From: Sipunculus nudus
Taxonomy: Eukaryota; Annelida; Sipuncula; Golfingiida; Sipunculidae
Assembly: GCA_026874595.1 (NCBI GenBank)
Contig: CM049312.1
Location: forward strand, 65,940,929-66,004,928
Length of the DNA stretch: 64,000 nt
Direction: 5' to 3'
Shown here one piece after another: positions 46,091 through 58,793 of the stretch; position 1 is the stretch's first letter, and each line of letters starts with the position of its first letter. Below the pieces are notes generated by a model. It saw only the letters and a program-made list of their open reading frames with translations, was not told where the DNA came from and did no database searches. Position numbers and translations under genes: made by a program.

Positions 46091-46101
46091 TTCAACATAT
46101 A

Positions 46102-46965
46102 GGCTAGGTGAGGGTTATTCCGCTCCTGGTCACGCTAATTCGCTTCCTGTATAAATATGTAACGACGCGCTCATGTGCTAAATGTGTTACTATCGATATA
46201 TTTGTTAAATTAACACTTGATTGTTGGCCTTATTATAATCTAGTGGCGATTTTGAAAATGATGATACCGTGTACACGGGCACGTAGAATTCTCGAAATCC
46301 CACACCCGGTTCACGTTTCTCCGATTTTCTTGGATTTTTTTTTACCGTTTGACAAAACTTATTTAATATATATCTTGTATGTGTAATTATCGTATTATCA
46401 CATTTGTCTAATACAATCAATAAACGTATATCTTAAGGTCCATGGAGACGACATGGTAAAATATTTATTGAGTTACAAAGTATTAGAACAATCTAGTAAT
46501 AATTATTGAAAAAAAAAGAATTTCTGATCATTGCGCGCGGATTGATAAATACATTATAATATCTATAAAAGGTTATTTCTACAACAAATGTCGCATTTCA
46601 TGTCCCGAAACTATATTTGTTACTGAGAAATTGGCAAATGCTTAAAATGACATGAATAACCATTCAGATTGTTGCTAAAGATATAACCATTATTATGAGA
46701 TAAAAATAATTTAAATCGGGGCAGAAATACATACAGAAAAAAAAGCTGCAAATGTTACAATACCCTTAAATTTCCGTTGTCCCGTTCTCTCGGATCTTAA
46801 ATTCAAAACGGCGTTTTTCTGTAACCACTGTTCCATTTATATAGATTTTGTTTTCCACGTTGTCACAGCGGTGAAAGTTTATTAAGATGATATTTTGCTT
46901 TATTTTTCCTGACCGTTTTGTTTTTAATACAAAAATTTGGATATAAAAAGTATGTCTCCCAAAAT
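46102..46965. other. Unannotated AT-rich stretch
   Basis: No gene or repeat family is seen. Confidence 0.4.
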
Positions 46966-47965
46966 ATACTCGGCACCGTTACCTGACCTTTTGACCTTGC
47001 AGCGCATGAACAGAAACCACTTTGCTGATGCAGGGAGCAGCGTTCATTAGAGTTCAGGAAATTTTGTACACATAATCCACAATTAAATTTAGTAACTGTC
47101 ATATCAGTGTTCTCTGTTAATCATTAAAGGGTTAAAAAAATCACCGTTTGTTTATTTGGACTCGACACCGTTACACCTGCGAAAAATTAACCGTCACAAA
47201 TAACACTTCGAAAATGGCTTCCTCTTTTTGTTCATGTAGGGATAACTCGTGCTGCCCTCTGAGGGACGGTATGGAAGTTATTTTTGTCCTGCATCTGATA
47301 TATAGATGAAGAACTCTCAGCACCGCTACCACTCGAAACCGTTACCTGCATGAAAAATAAAGGTGTCGAGAGCAAGGTAACGGTGTCGAGAACTTGGTAT
47401 TAAATCCAAATTATCGAAATAGAATTAAACATATTTTGGGCTAAATATTTTAAACATTTGCGTTTCTTGCGTTTCAGGCATTTGCTTGTTTTAATACATA
47501 ATACTGGTATTCAAGTAGTCACTACGGTTATTTTTACTTCAGAAGCTCGACTCCGTTACCTATGCTCAACACCGTTATCTATGCTCAACATCGTTACCTG
47601 AGGATTTAAAAGAATGTTTAAATTTTATTTTCTGTGCATTCAAAAAAATTAACAAGGTATTTCGACTCAAATTCTGAAGGTAAAGTACTTTGTCCGGTAA
47701 ATCCCTGCAAATGCACCCCTCTGGAAGCAAAAATAGGAATAGAGACAATTTTTGTTTTCAAAAGTTAATTAAACAGCAGAAAATATGTTCTTTTTTACAC
47801 ACTTTTATTTTTGTTAAATTCATAACTGAAATTTATGTTTTGATTTTATCAAAGGCTATTAATTTTATTTTTATCGAAAATCACAAAAAAATCTAGTCAA
47901 AACAATTTCTGAAATGTGCAAGTGAGATTTTACGCGTGTCACGGTGTCGAGAAAAAGGTTCATAT
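46966..47965. repeat. Interspersed CTCGACACCGTTACCT motif field
   Basis: The motif or its reverse complement AGGTAACGGTGTCGAG occurs about ten times, near 46970, 47161, 47319, 47335, 47371, 47388, 47547, 47566, 47584 and 47940. Spacing is irregular and both orientations occur, with AT-rich filler between. Confidence 0.65.
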
Positions 47966-48535
47966 TTTCCCCTTACCTGGACTATTGCACTACTTGCATT
48001 ATTTTACAATTCTAACGATATTTTTCTACAAATTAAGTTTTGTTATATCAAAATCAAGATTAAAAAAAAAACACCAAGAAAACCCTTGAAATGCGATGTT
48101 TGCTGTAGAAATACCCAAAAATCTGTGCGCCTCAAAAAAGAACAAAAATTAACATACAAAACCTGTAAATATTATACATGCATGCGCACTTTACAGAAAC
48201 AACCGTACACGATGTCTCGCTACCTGGAGATGAGAGATATATCAGTTATCAAATCCAGTCATCAGGGGTTTCACTCATTTCTGTCTCATATATACATGCC
48301 GGTCATCCTTAGTCTGTCTGTCCGTCCGTATGCCTGTCGGATAACAGGTAACAGATAATATACATTGTTAGCGCACGGCCAATGAGATTAAACCTGAAAT
48401 CTTAAATTAGGTTACTGTCACCTTTATTATTATCTAATTATGGAGCGAATACATGTGCTTCAGTACCTAGAACCATAGACTCGCGTCAGTAAAAAAAAAA
48501 TTATGTAAAAGCCTATATTTCTCAGGAACATAGAA

Positions 48536-48790
48536 ATGGATTTCAAAGAATGTCAGTATATTGTTATATTGATCTTGTTAAATGTTAATATTCAGCTGCT
48601 GCTGTATAGTGGTAACACCATCTGCAATAAATCTAATTTATGCATTTTTACTTGCAATTTCGAATTGGAGGACAGCAGGTACAGCCTTGTTCAACAATTT
48701 CAGTACGATACAAACAAAACAAATCGGTACTGTTCAGGATGTTCAAACCTGATAGGTCCTGTGTGGAAAAAGAACGGTTTGTCATTGTGA
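48536..48790 (+). CDS. Hypothetical secreted peptide or first exon
   Basis: The 84-codon open frame starts in a good context (GAAATGG). The first ~26 residues form a hydrophobic segment (YIVILILLNVNIQLLLYSG) like a signal peptide. Six cysteines follow (at about residues 30, 36, 40, 66 and 69, plus C6 before the segment). It has no recognised family, no adjacent exons and a composition close to its AT-rich surroundings. It could be chance. Confidence 0.2.
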   Translation: MDFKECQYIVILILLNVNIQLLLYSGNTICNKSNLCIFTCNFELEDSRYSLVQQFQYDTNKTNRYCSGCSNLIGPVWKKNGLSL

Positions 48791-48839
48791 TTTTTTCCGA
48801 GTTATGGTTCGCGTAAACACCTAAGAAGTTAGGACTCAT

Positions 48840-49966
48840 GCTAATTTCTGGTAAAATTATTTAAATTTATTGACTACAAATGGTCCGTGTATGCTCTACC
48901 CTACTCAATAATCTGCACAGTCACTTTATTGCATTAACAATTTCTGGCCAATTTATCCTGTGCTCTGCTAAGTAACCAGGAATACAATGACATTCATTGG
49001 CCATAGGAGGTTTAAATTACATCTGGTGTTATCAATATCCGGTTCAATTACTTTCATTTACTGACGATGCATGGCTGAAAGTTATATACCTGTGGTGCTG
49101 ACAAATTGTGAATGTTTGTTCCATTGTGGTTGGTTACATTATATTTTCCCTTAACAAAGTATGCGACGTTACGTAGTGCAAAGAGCCGTATGACCTAAAT
49201 GGCCCATCAAAACATTTCCCCTTGTTCAAATTGATGATAAAAGAGATGGAGTTCAACATGATCTTTGCAAAACACATATTACAATAAGTGATTCATATTG
49301 CAATTTTTCAATATTATTGCTTTATATAATCCATCATAGGGAATATTTTTATACTAGGCGGAACCAATTACAGTTATAATTGGCAGCGTCTAGTCACACG
49401 ATATATTTCCTTTGTATTAATAAAGTGATATTGCTCCTCATTTTTAATAAATGACAGGAAAATATAATTATGTTAATAATATATTAATTGAATTAAATAA
49501 CAAGAAATAGGTCTACGGACAGAAAAAATGCTGCTATTCGTTTTTAAATGAAATTCCATAACATAAGTGAATTAATAAGTTTATTACTCTCACCATATCT
49601 TCAATACAGTTTGAAGTTAAATATACATAGCATTCAAACACTGTGTGGTCCTATAAATAGAAGTGCGTGTATACAAACAGAAAGGTAACTGAAACAATTT
49701 TTCTGTGTACGTAAGGGTGGTAATTGTAATAAGTGTTGTATATTTCGATTTCTACCGGGAGGGGGGAGGGTAAAATCTTCCAAGGGAAATTCGATCTGGG
49801 ATGGAATCCGCAAAACCAGAGTTTCTTAGTAACTGAAGAATAGCTTCATCCACAGTGCTATCGATTCATGGGAGCTCCGCTTTATAACATTTTATGTTTG
49901 TTCAATAAAATAATATAATGAAAAAAAAAATGAAATATCTACAAACATTGCAATGAAATTCTTAAC
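48840..49966. other. Unannotated AT-rich stretch
   Basis: No gene is recognised. A small imperfect hairpin with ACTAGGCGG and CGTCTAGT arms lies at 49354-49396. Confidence 0.4.
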
Positions 49967-50026
49967 CTTCAGCTGGTTATCCAGGATTTCTTGGCATTGT
50001 AAGTCTTTTGGAGCATATACGAGTGT
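49967..50026 (-). CDS. Possible isolated 60-nt exon
   Basis: It lies between acceptor TTGTTTTGTCTCAG and donor GAAG/GTTAAG on the minus strand and is open in phase 0 for exactly 20 codons (TLVYAPKDLQCQ, then EILDNQLK). No neighbouring exon or family was found, so this is weak. Confidence 0.2.
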
Positions 50027-50119
50027 CTGAGACAAAACAATCTCAGAACTTCATTCCCTGAGAATAATAATTAAGCCATGGCTCCGACAGACATGTACCT
50101 GTGCTAGTGAGGTGGCTAT

Positions 50120-51112
50120 TAAGGCCCTGCGCCGAAAAATTGAACCCGCACCCGCCCCTCATCATGCACTGTCTGCCCGCAGCCCGCCCCGCAATAAGTG
50201 AAAATAATTCAGTTTCCGGCCCTCAATCCAGCCCGCAAAATAGTTAAAAGAGATTTCGGATCCAAAGGTTTATATATCAAGAATATTTACAGGACATATA
50301 TTAGCCACGCTTATTATTAATAAATGTTAAAAGTCTGATGATTGGAAATGAAAAATTAATTTTAATACGTTTTAGCAATCATTCAGACCATAATTCATAA
50401 AATATTTTAAAAGACATGTTTGATTGCTTAAATAAATTTAATAAATACATAATAATTTAACACACGTTTAATATGTTTTCATATTTTACAGGGGAAATAA
50501 ACAAACTTTTGGTTTAATTGTGACTGTGCCAACTTGAATTTATAAAAAAAAGTAAAGAAAAAGTAAATCGATTTCTTTCATGTATGTGTACCCAATTGAG
50601 TCATCTACAGAGCCAGCTGTAGCCACACACTGTCTTTTACAAGATCGAAGGTAATCAAGCCCTTGCTTCACTCCTAACCATATAATGTAATATGTGAGAC
50701 CTGACACAAGTACAGGGTTACAGTCCATATAAAACATTAGGCCAGGTAACTTTATACAAAGTTATGACCAGCTCCCATTGCAAGGACAATTGTTTAAAAC
50801 AAATTGACGTTATACCTAGAAAAGAAACATTTGCATAGTGTTGTTACAACTGTCATTCAGTGTAAGGGAATAACAGGAATAAATTAATTTTTTTTAACAT
50901 TTATCTTTTCATATAACTATTTTTACAACACCTAAAAACATTTGATACAAAAATATCAATGTCTTCAAGTGATAGTTATTTTAAAGTATAATTTTATATT
51001 CAAGCTCTACTGAACTGCCAGATCAATAATACGCAGCCCGCTCCGCCCCGCACATGATACTAAGCGGGGGCCCGCGGGCTGCGGGTCAAAACTCGCCCCG
51101 ACCACGGCCCTA
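50120..51112. mobile_element. hAT-like nonautonomous element with an 8-bp duplication
   Basis: The exact direct repeat GTGGCTAT flanks it (50112-50119, 51113-51120). The ends TAAGGCCCTGCGCC and GGTCGTGGCCGGGATT-type inverted sequence (right end ACCACGGCCCTA) match over the first bases. Next to both ends are GC-rich tracts with CCCGCxGCCCGCC, inverted relative to each other, in sharp contrast to the AT-rich interior. An 8-bp duplication points to the hAT superfamily. No transposase is encoded. Confidence 0.75.
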
Positions 51113-51120
51113 GTGGCTAT

Positions 51121-51640
51121 GATAGAGAGGACCCTGGTTTAGATAAAGGGCGAAATAGACGTGTCTGCGCTGGTGTGGTCGCTGTGACATGAACGTGACT
51201 AGGAATGTGGGTAACGCCATTTTAGCCCTCTGACATTAGAGAGTCTACACCCAGCATACTGACTGTCAATTTAGGCTTCGCAGCCCATTGAGTCAGGATA
51301 GTGAGGTGGCCGTATTAGACCTCTTTCGATGATAAAGAGGTGCCTGTAATAGTGAGCTGGCTATATGAAGCTGGCTTCTCACAAAAAGAAGGAATTTTGT
51401 TTGATGCTAAGACATTAACACATGAAACATCAGCTTTTGCTTCGGACATTGCTGCAGTGATTGCGTCGAAACGTGTTGAGGCCCCTTGTCAAAAAAGAGT
51501 TCATAAGTAAAGTTACTTGCATTTAAATATACTTTTGCATCACCTCCTAAGGTCGTGTTAATATACTTTTTATCATGTCAGTTTACTCATTACAAGGAGG
51601 ATTAATACCCACATATGCAGATCTGTTCACATGATACATT
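51121..51640. other. Unannotated stretch
   Basis: It has weak internal repeats of AGTGAGGTGGCTAT type (also at 51301 and 51352). No gene is recognised. Confidence 0.4.
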
Positions 51641-53690
51641 ATTCTTTTTTAACAGTTTATTGACATTTCTTTATATACAACAAAAGGTACTTCGAACATA
51701 AATTCATACAAACATAGAATCTCATTCTGATCCAAATTAATTCGTTGAAACTTATTCTTATTATACAGTTCTGATTATTTAAAAAAACAAATACCTACTT
51801 CACCTCTGGTTCCAATTAATACAGAAATTTATGACACAATACAAACATAAAGCTGACTATGACAAAACATTATCACAACAGACAACATTGATACAAGACA
51901 AAACAGGATAATATTTTCTGAAGACAGCAACGTCTTCTTCGTGTTATAATATATTGTTATGACAGAGGAATACTTAAATCTAACCTTTTCGTTTATATAA
52001 TTTACATCATAAGGTAATTTAACATTACGAGAGGCAAAAGTAGGTTCCATTTCTTTAAATGCATATCCAACTTATGTTTTTCTTCTGCTATAGGATAATC
52101 TTCTTTCTGAAGGGATTTAGCTCTAGATTCAAATTTTAAGAATTTCAATTTGTGCAACAGGATGATTGTATTTTCTAGAGATTTTTTATTATTTACTGGT
52201 AATATTCCAAACATAATTTTACTTTCTGACATTGTTGGCATATTCATGTTACTACTTTGGAGGCATTCAGAGATTCTAAAATACAAATTCTTTGCAACCA
52301 TGCAATCATTAAACAGATGATTAGGTGTCTCTGTATACAGGAAACAATTATCACACCTATTTCTATCAGGCAATTTCCATTTAAACAAAATACTATTCAC
52401 TGATAGATAGTAATTCATTTTTTTTGGTACAGGAACTCCCTAATATATCTATCCATTATGATAAGATATATTGCAGAAAATTGCTGATCTCTCTCTGATT
52501 CAGTATTTTTAATACTGGTATCAAACATTTTTCTATACTTTAACATATTATTAATCAATTTCTTGTATATAACTTTGCTAGTAATCTGATTAATAAAATA
52601 AGGTGTATTGATAATCAATACCGTATTCTCACAATCATTAGGAATTTATATTTCATTGACACAATTTAGTCTCTGCAACTCTTTACCTACTGAGGCACTA
52701 ACTGATTTAAGTTAAAAAAAAAGTGTTCATAGAAATTGGTAAGGACTGTGGTATTGCATCCTTACTGAAATTTGATCTTATATATGATACACCTCCATTT
52801 TTTCTAAATGTTTAATTAACATCTGCGTCCATGGTTTTCTTTCACCTGTTATTAATCGTTTAATCCATGAAATTTGTGGATTTTTTAGCATTGTTCTACA
52901 AAATGGCAGTTTAAGGCCACCTTTATTATATGGACCTATTGCTGTTTTATATTTTATTTTACTTTTTTACCGTCCCAGATAAAATTATTGACCGTAGACT
53001 GCGTATTTTTAACAAAATTTCAGGTGGCTCGCATATATTAGTTGCATATGGAATAGATGAGATAATACGAATCCGAAAAACTTCAATTCTTCCATATACA
53101 GTCGATTAACGACTTTTTAAATTCAGTAGTTTAAATATTTTATCTTTCAGCTTAGTAAAGTTTTCTTCTGCTACATTGTCTGCATCGTAAGAGAAGTGAA
53201 TACGCAATATCCGTATAGTATTAACCATCAAGTTTATCCATTTACAATCGATTGGCTTGTCTCGTCTGGTTTTATGCCTACCAAGACAAGCAGCTTCTGT
53301 CTTTTCATAATTTACTTTGACAGAGGAAATTCTTGAAAATGAGTTTAGTACTTTTCATAATTCATTAAAAGAATTAAAATCATGCAAGAAAAATGTTGAG
53401 TCATCTGCAAACATAGAAAATTCATGTTCTATACTGAATAATTTAATCCCCGTGATTTTAACATTAGAACGAACTTTTTGAGGCGGTATCTCTATAACCA
53501 GTAAAAATTGTCTCCTTGCCGGGTACCTCTTTCTAAAGTTAATTAAATTCAGTATCTTAAATTTAGCCCAAATTTTTACCATGGCACTTTTTTTTCTGTA
53601 AGTACGTTAGATATAACTTTCAAAGGAAGTTCACATAATGACTGAATCTGTTAAATTTGAAGTTTAAAAATATAAGCTCCAATATTAGGC
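51641..53690 (-). pseudogene. Decayed L1-like LINE (3' half of ORF2)
   Basis: Reverse transcriptase motifs are scattered over several frames: RGTRQGD (about 53515-53540), LLVIEIPPQKVRSN, the catalytic FADDS (53397-53411), and VNYEKTEAACLGRHK (about 53265-53320). Near the end a CX2CX8HX4C motif (CDNCFLYTETPNHLFNDC, about 52320-52375) is the C-terminal zinc finger of L1/Tx1-type elements. Frames break repeatedly, the 5' half is absent, and the A-rich 3' end lies near 51645. It is an old, 5'-truncated copy. Confidence 0.75.
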
Positions 53691-54472
53691 TGGTTATCGA
53701 TTTTTTTCAGAGGCTCCATATACAATGAGTGTCCTTGTAACTGGACCACTTGCTACAAAAGACCATTGGCTACATGACGGGTTGTTACCAGGGTTCCGCA
53801 ATGTATTGTTTCAGCAGTACAGGTGCACATGTCACATTTCAGCTGGGTGGGTAAGGATGTTGGCAGTGATCATGTAAGACGTGCACTGCACACCGCTGGC
53901 TAAAACAATCACCCTGCCCGGCTCACAATTGTCTAACAGTGCATGCGTACCTGTCAGCTAGATAAATAGAGGCAGCGACCTGAGGCTCTGTATTTACAAC
54001 AGAGCTACAACTTGGTACAATCATGACACAGGTTTCTGGTTCGGTTTGACCCATGCTTCTATGGTCAGAATGTAAAGTGAGCCTTTCGGGGTAATTGTAT
54101 ATCATCAACAAAACCATAATGTACTCCTCCATTATTCCTCCTTCAGTCAACAAAAGGGACTAGGTGTTTTAAGGTGTTTTTTGTAATAACTTTTTTACCT
54201 ATGACCTGTTCCTGAATAGTAAAATGGAAAAGCCTCAGATAGATACCTTTAATATCAATAACCTTTCAATTCTAAACACTATTAGCAGACCTTGAGTTAT
54301 TATAAGTGAACAAAATAACTTTAAACATTTGTCATTCTAATTAGAATATTGTTGGTCGTAATTTTTAATACAACCAGCAATTATAACAGCTTTAGTATTG
54401 ACTATTGAAGTATTTTAATACTAGAAATATTTAGCAGTGTTCCACTGTATAAATAAATACTAATTATAATAG

Positions 54473-54477
<5 letters not shown>
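53691..54477. other. Unannotated stretch
   Basis: The minus-strand open frame at 53923-54153 has no recognised family. Confidence 0.4.
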
Positions 54478-54527
<50 letters not shown>

Positions 54528-54530
54528 TAA
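54478..54530. repeat. (TA)n microsatellite
   Basis: A TA run with one TG interruption. Confidence 0.95.
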
Positions 54531-56524
54531 AGGGGCATGAGATCTACTGATCTGAGGGTACAACGGTGGTAGATAAGAATAAACTTAATTCAATATTTTA
54601 TTTTTCGATCGGTAAAAATAGCATGTGAAATACGTAAATATTTTTTTAATTTTTTTTTATTAATTTTTAATTTAGATTCCTCTTCCTTTTATACCCCGAT
54701 GTTATCTGTTTGCTATTGGCTTATGACCATTTCCTTAAATTTTTACTGCTAGGAAGGCCGTGATATTTTTGTCTATTATGAAAACAGGCCAAGGAAAATT
54801 GGTGTTTAGTCAAGATGCACAAAAAATCGAAGAATAATGGATTGATAAAACAATATTGCAAAATATAAAAGCCAATTGAATAATTTAATGAAAAAAACAT
54901 TAAACATTTTAACAATTACAAACTAGAAATTTGCATTCAAATATACGCATATGCGTTGTCAGAGATGCTGCATTAGTTCCTTAAGATTATTCCTGGATCC
55001 AGAAGGTGATCCGCACCCCCCCCCCCAAATAATGAATTCATCCTTCTATCATTGTTATCCTGAAATTTCATCAACATTCTTTGTAAACTTTATAGTAATG
55101 TTGTTTATAGACTGACAATTGTTACTACTTATGAAATTCCGTGCCACCAATCTAATTCCTAAAGGATATTTGTAATAAACCGGTTTGCCCTCCACTTATG
55201 AAGAAGGTAGTTAATGCATTGTAAGACAATATGTATGACCTATCTTAATTTTTTTAATTCATTATCTGACGCAGTTTATCTGGTTAATCTACGAATAACG
55301 TTACAGCCTGTGACTTACAGGCCTCAAGACAGTTCGTGAATTCAAATCATGACTTCACTCGCACTGATATTAGCATCCTTTTCTTAAAACTGCTATAAGA
55401 GCCAAAACTAATCATAAATGATTCGAAAGAGTTAACAGCCCGACCACTACGACTGATTTATAAAATTAAATTGAATTATAATTATAATACTCCTTTGCAA
55501 TATAAGAAGGTTACATTAAAAGGATAACAATTATCTTATTTTTCTTAAATATATTGTCACCGTGCCAATGAATGATATTTTATAGTTAAATGTGATACTC
55601 ATACCTGACACATTAAGAATCTCTAACAGGAATACATGATCTCATGACAGATAAAAATTATTGACGCAGCTGATGAACTCATAATAATGCCAGGGATAAT
55701 AGATTCCTTTGGAATTTGACACCTCAAAAAGCGAAAGATTAACAACATTTGCTGCATTTAGTTTTACTACTCTCCGATAATTGAAATCGATTAACTAGGA
55801 CACCAAGTAAGTTGGACGAGTTGAAGGTCAAGGCCTCGAATCCGTTCAATTATAAGTTTTTTATTCAAAACACATGGGCTCTTGCAGTAGAAAACACATG
55901 TCCACGAAGTATAACGCAATTATCTCAAGTAACTGGTTATAATCGTTTTAAACAATTGCTAGACACTATGATAAAGCACAAGAAAAAAATAGACTATGTA
56001 GTGTATTAAGTATTATTAAGTAAGAACCTGCTAGGTGCTCATTTTTCAAGCACTCCTGTGAAACCCAGCTGACATTTATCATACCCTTTTTGTGAAATAC
56101 TCAGGTTATTTTATTGTACAGTTACAAAATTCTGTTCGACAACTCCCTAGTTTGTTTAAACATATTTTTGACTTCAGGAAAAATGCCATCTGTCCATTCT
56201 ATGATCTGATTTACTCCTGAGCTTGTAACAAACTGTGTTAATATTTATATGTTGTGTCAGAATAATGTGTTTATATGATATTTATGCGTCTCATATGAAC
56301 CGTTGTGTGTAGACGTGAGTTAATATACACATACACATGATTGCTTCTCATTCCATTATTTCTTTTTTACAATTCCATCTGTCACCAGTGAAGAACTGAC
56401 ACATCGCCTTAGCAATCGCAATACGCCTGGCATTAAACATAGTGTAAGAAACACAAAATCCTAAAATGCTAGCATGTAACAGCTGTTGGAAAATATAGCG
56501 CTGCTGCAGAATTTCATCAGGGTG

Positions 56525-56526
<2 letters not shown>
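54531..56526. other. Unannotated AT-rich stretch
   Basis: A poly-C run lies at 55016-55026. The open frame at 55812-56009 has a mixed, protein-like composition but no family and no splice-bounded partner. Confidence 0.4.

Positions 56527-56588
<62 letters not shown>
56527..56588. repeat. (TA)n microsatellite
   Basis: A pure TA run of ~60 bp. Confidence 0.95.
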
Positions 56589-56592
<4 letters not shown>

Positions 56593-56994
56593 GTGAGGCT
56601 TGTTAAAACACAGTGAAAAGATGGAAGGTGAGGCAAACAGTATAATTACAAGATGGCATAGATCAAAAGTAAATTATCTGTGTATGCTTGAAAATAAAAC
56701 TGATTTTGTGGAAAACATCATTTATCGGAAGCAGAGGTATTTTTTTCACATTAAGAACCTAGTGTTAATGTAAAGGTTTCGAGGTCAGAAGCATGAGGAC
56801 AGATGTTTAAATTTTGTTTTATGATAAATATTAACATAATATTCTAAACATCTGATCAAACAAAACAGTTAATGGAAGCAATAAGCTATTACCTCTCTGA
56901 AACGATAAGTTGCCAAATGAACCTAACCGACAAGTAAATATAATATATATGATACTCACTTGTAACCTGTTACCTGTCTAGGGTCTCGTTGCAG

Positions 56995-57125
56995 GCATGA
57001 AAGAAGACATTACCGGGGTAATACGTACTTTCAACAACCGCATTAAGCAAAGGAAAGACTTTGCGACCTGTATACTGAAGATGGCGTTCTTTTAACGCCT
57101 GGTGAACCACCAGCTATCGGAAGAG
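56995..57125 (+). pseudogene. NTF2-like (SnoaL/DUF4440-type) exon with a frameshift
   Basis: It is bounded by acceptor GGTCTCGTTGCAG and donor AGAG/GTACGT. The ATG at 56997 opens MKEDITGVIRTFNNRIKQRK and DFA. The reading then jumps frame near 57066, consistent with one lost base, to LYTEDGVLLTPGEPPAIGR. The pattern of a helix, then FAxLYTEDxVLLxPG and GR(E), is typical of the start of small NTF2-fold proteins of the SnoaL/DUF4440 group, which are cone-shaped dimers with varied or unknown roles. The frameshift may be a real lesion or a sequence error. Family resemblance is from pattern memory only. Confidence 0.5.
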
Positions 57126-57289
57126 GTACGTTGAATTGATCGATGTATGAAATTGTATCCGCCAAAACAAAGTTTTGTGGATACTTTCTTTGTAACCAGG
57201 TACCATCGCTGCCACCGCTTTAGTTTTCCGGAGAACTCATCTTAGACCCATAGACCGATCCTTCTGAAACCAAGCATAGTTATTTACTC

Positions 57290-58090
57290 ACCTGTGTAGT
57301 TGTGCCTGACAAATACATGTGGTGCCACCTGCAATCAATAATGTGCTGTATGAATCTGAGTGTCTTTATAATAACAATCCATGTATCTCAAGCGTGGTTC
57401 AATGTATTGAGCTAAAATTTTGCATGTCCATAGATCTTTGATATCCCAATCTCATGCCCAGAATCATATTTGCCTGGCGTCCATCCATGAATGTGCCATC
57501 ATTTCGTCTTAGTGATTGGTCCAATGTATTGGGCAGACATTGTGCAGGTCCATAGATCTTGGGTTACTCCATCTCGTACATCAGCAATCGTTTTGGATGG
57601 CTTTCATCCGAGCTTTTTGCTATAGGGGAAAATTGCTCTCCGGATTTGTTTAATGTATTGGTCTGATATTTGGCATATCCATCCATCTTGGAAAGAATTC
57701 ACGTAGACAAGACAGGTGGCGCCAAATACATTCTCATTTTCTTAGAATAAATCAATACCCTCAGGAGTGGTTTGTTTTGGGGCTAAAATTGTGCATGTCC
57801 TTAGGTCTTGGATAACTCCATTTCCTATTAAAGACTGGTGGCACCATCTGCAACCAATCTTGCGTGGCATTCATCCGTGCGTTAGCTTTGGGTGAAAGTT
57901 GTTCATATCGTAGGAGTGGTAATTTTTTGGGTCTCAAATTTGGCATATCTATCCATGTCGGAATTGGAATGATGTTTCAGCCTGAAATGTTGCATGTGTT
58001 TCGTCTTGGATAGCTTTGTTGTAGACCAGACAAGAGGTGCCACCTGCTGTTCATGTTTTATAAAAATACATGTTGATGCACTTTTCCTTG
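57290..58090 (+). repeat. Degenerate ~120-bp repeats with GGTGGCGCCA
   Basis: Phrases such as CAATGTATTGxxCxxAxATT, GCATGTCCATAGATCTTGG and GGTGGCACCATCTGCAA recur with many changes. No terminal motif was identified. Open frames here are not supported as genes. Confidence 0.5.
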
Positions 58091-58349
58091 TGGGTTGATG
58101 TCTTCGCGCCTTGTATTATGCATCGTGTATCCATCTGTACATCTGCTTTTGTTAACAATTTCAGGTATACAAAGAGTTGAATTGGCACCTCCCTTTCCAC
58201 AAATTTGGAGTCGTGTCAGAAACATTCAATGTTTACTTCACCCATGCCTCTGTGATACACGTAGTCGCTTGTCGACTGCTCGCATTCTAGTCTTTTTACA
58301 CAGTAGGTTTTCTAAGTTGATAGACTAATGATAATTAAATACATGTATG

Positions 58350-58540
58350 TGTTGTGTGTGTATGTAATGTATTGATTTTGTGTATGTGCTATGGCTGTAT
58401 GCGGTTGACTTTATAGGACTTGGGTACGGATAACTTGGTAGCTTCTTCCGAGATGGCCATGTGTTTTGTTAAGAAAATTATGACTATAATAAATCTCCAA
58501 CTTCATTCTTCCGGTGCTGATCCAGCCGAACAACCCTCAA
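58350..58540 (+). repeat. 5' LTR of the deleted element
   Basis: It is homologous to 59728-59908 over its length with moderate divergence. It contains AATAAA-like ATAATAAATC (58488-58497). The right edge is set by the TTGGCGAC primer site. Confidence 0.65.
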
Positions 58541-58793
58541 TATTGGCGACTAGGATGGCTAGCAATATATTGCCATCGCTTTCCGGGCACCTCGGAAACC
58601 CCATTCTAAACATAGCTCCTTGCGTTTGAGAATTGCCTAAAAGCCAACAATGGAGGATCTTTTCTGAGAAAACGGGCCGCGCTCGTTCACTGTCTCCCGC
58701 AGATGAAGCCAAACGAATTTGGAAAGCGCTGCGAGACACAGTGATGCTTAACGTTTCAAATTCCTACGGAGGGCGAAACGGACTGGTGAACCT

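Noticed and set aside
53923-54153. Minus-strand open frame of 76 codons
   Set aside because: Composition is protein-like, but no family, no partner exon and no promoter evidence.
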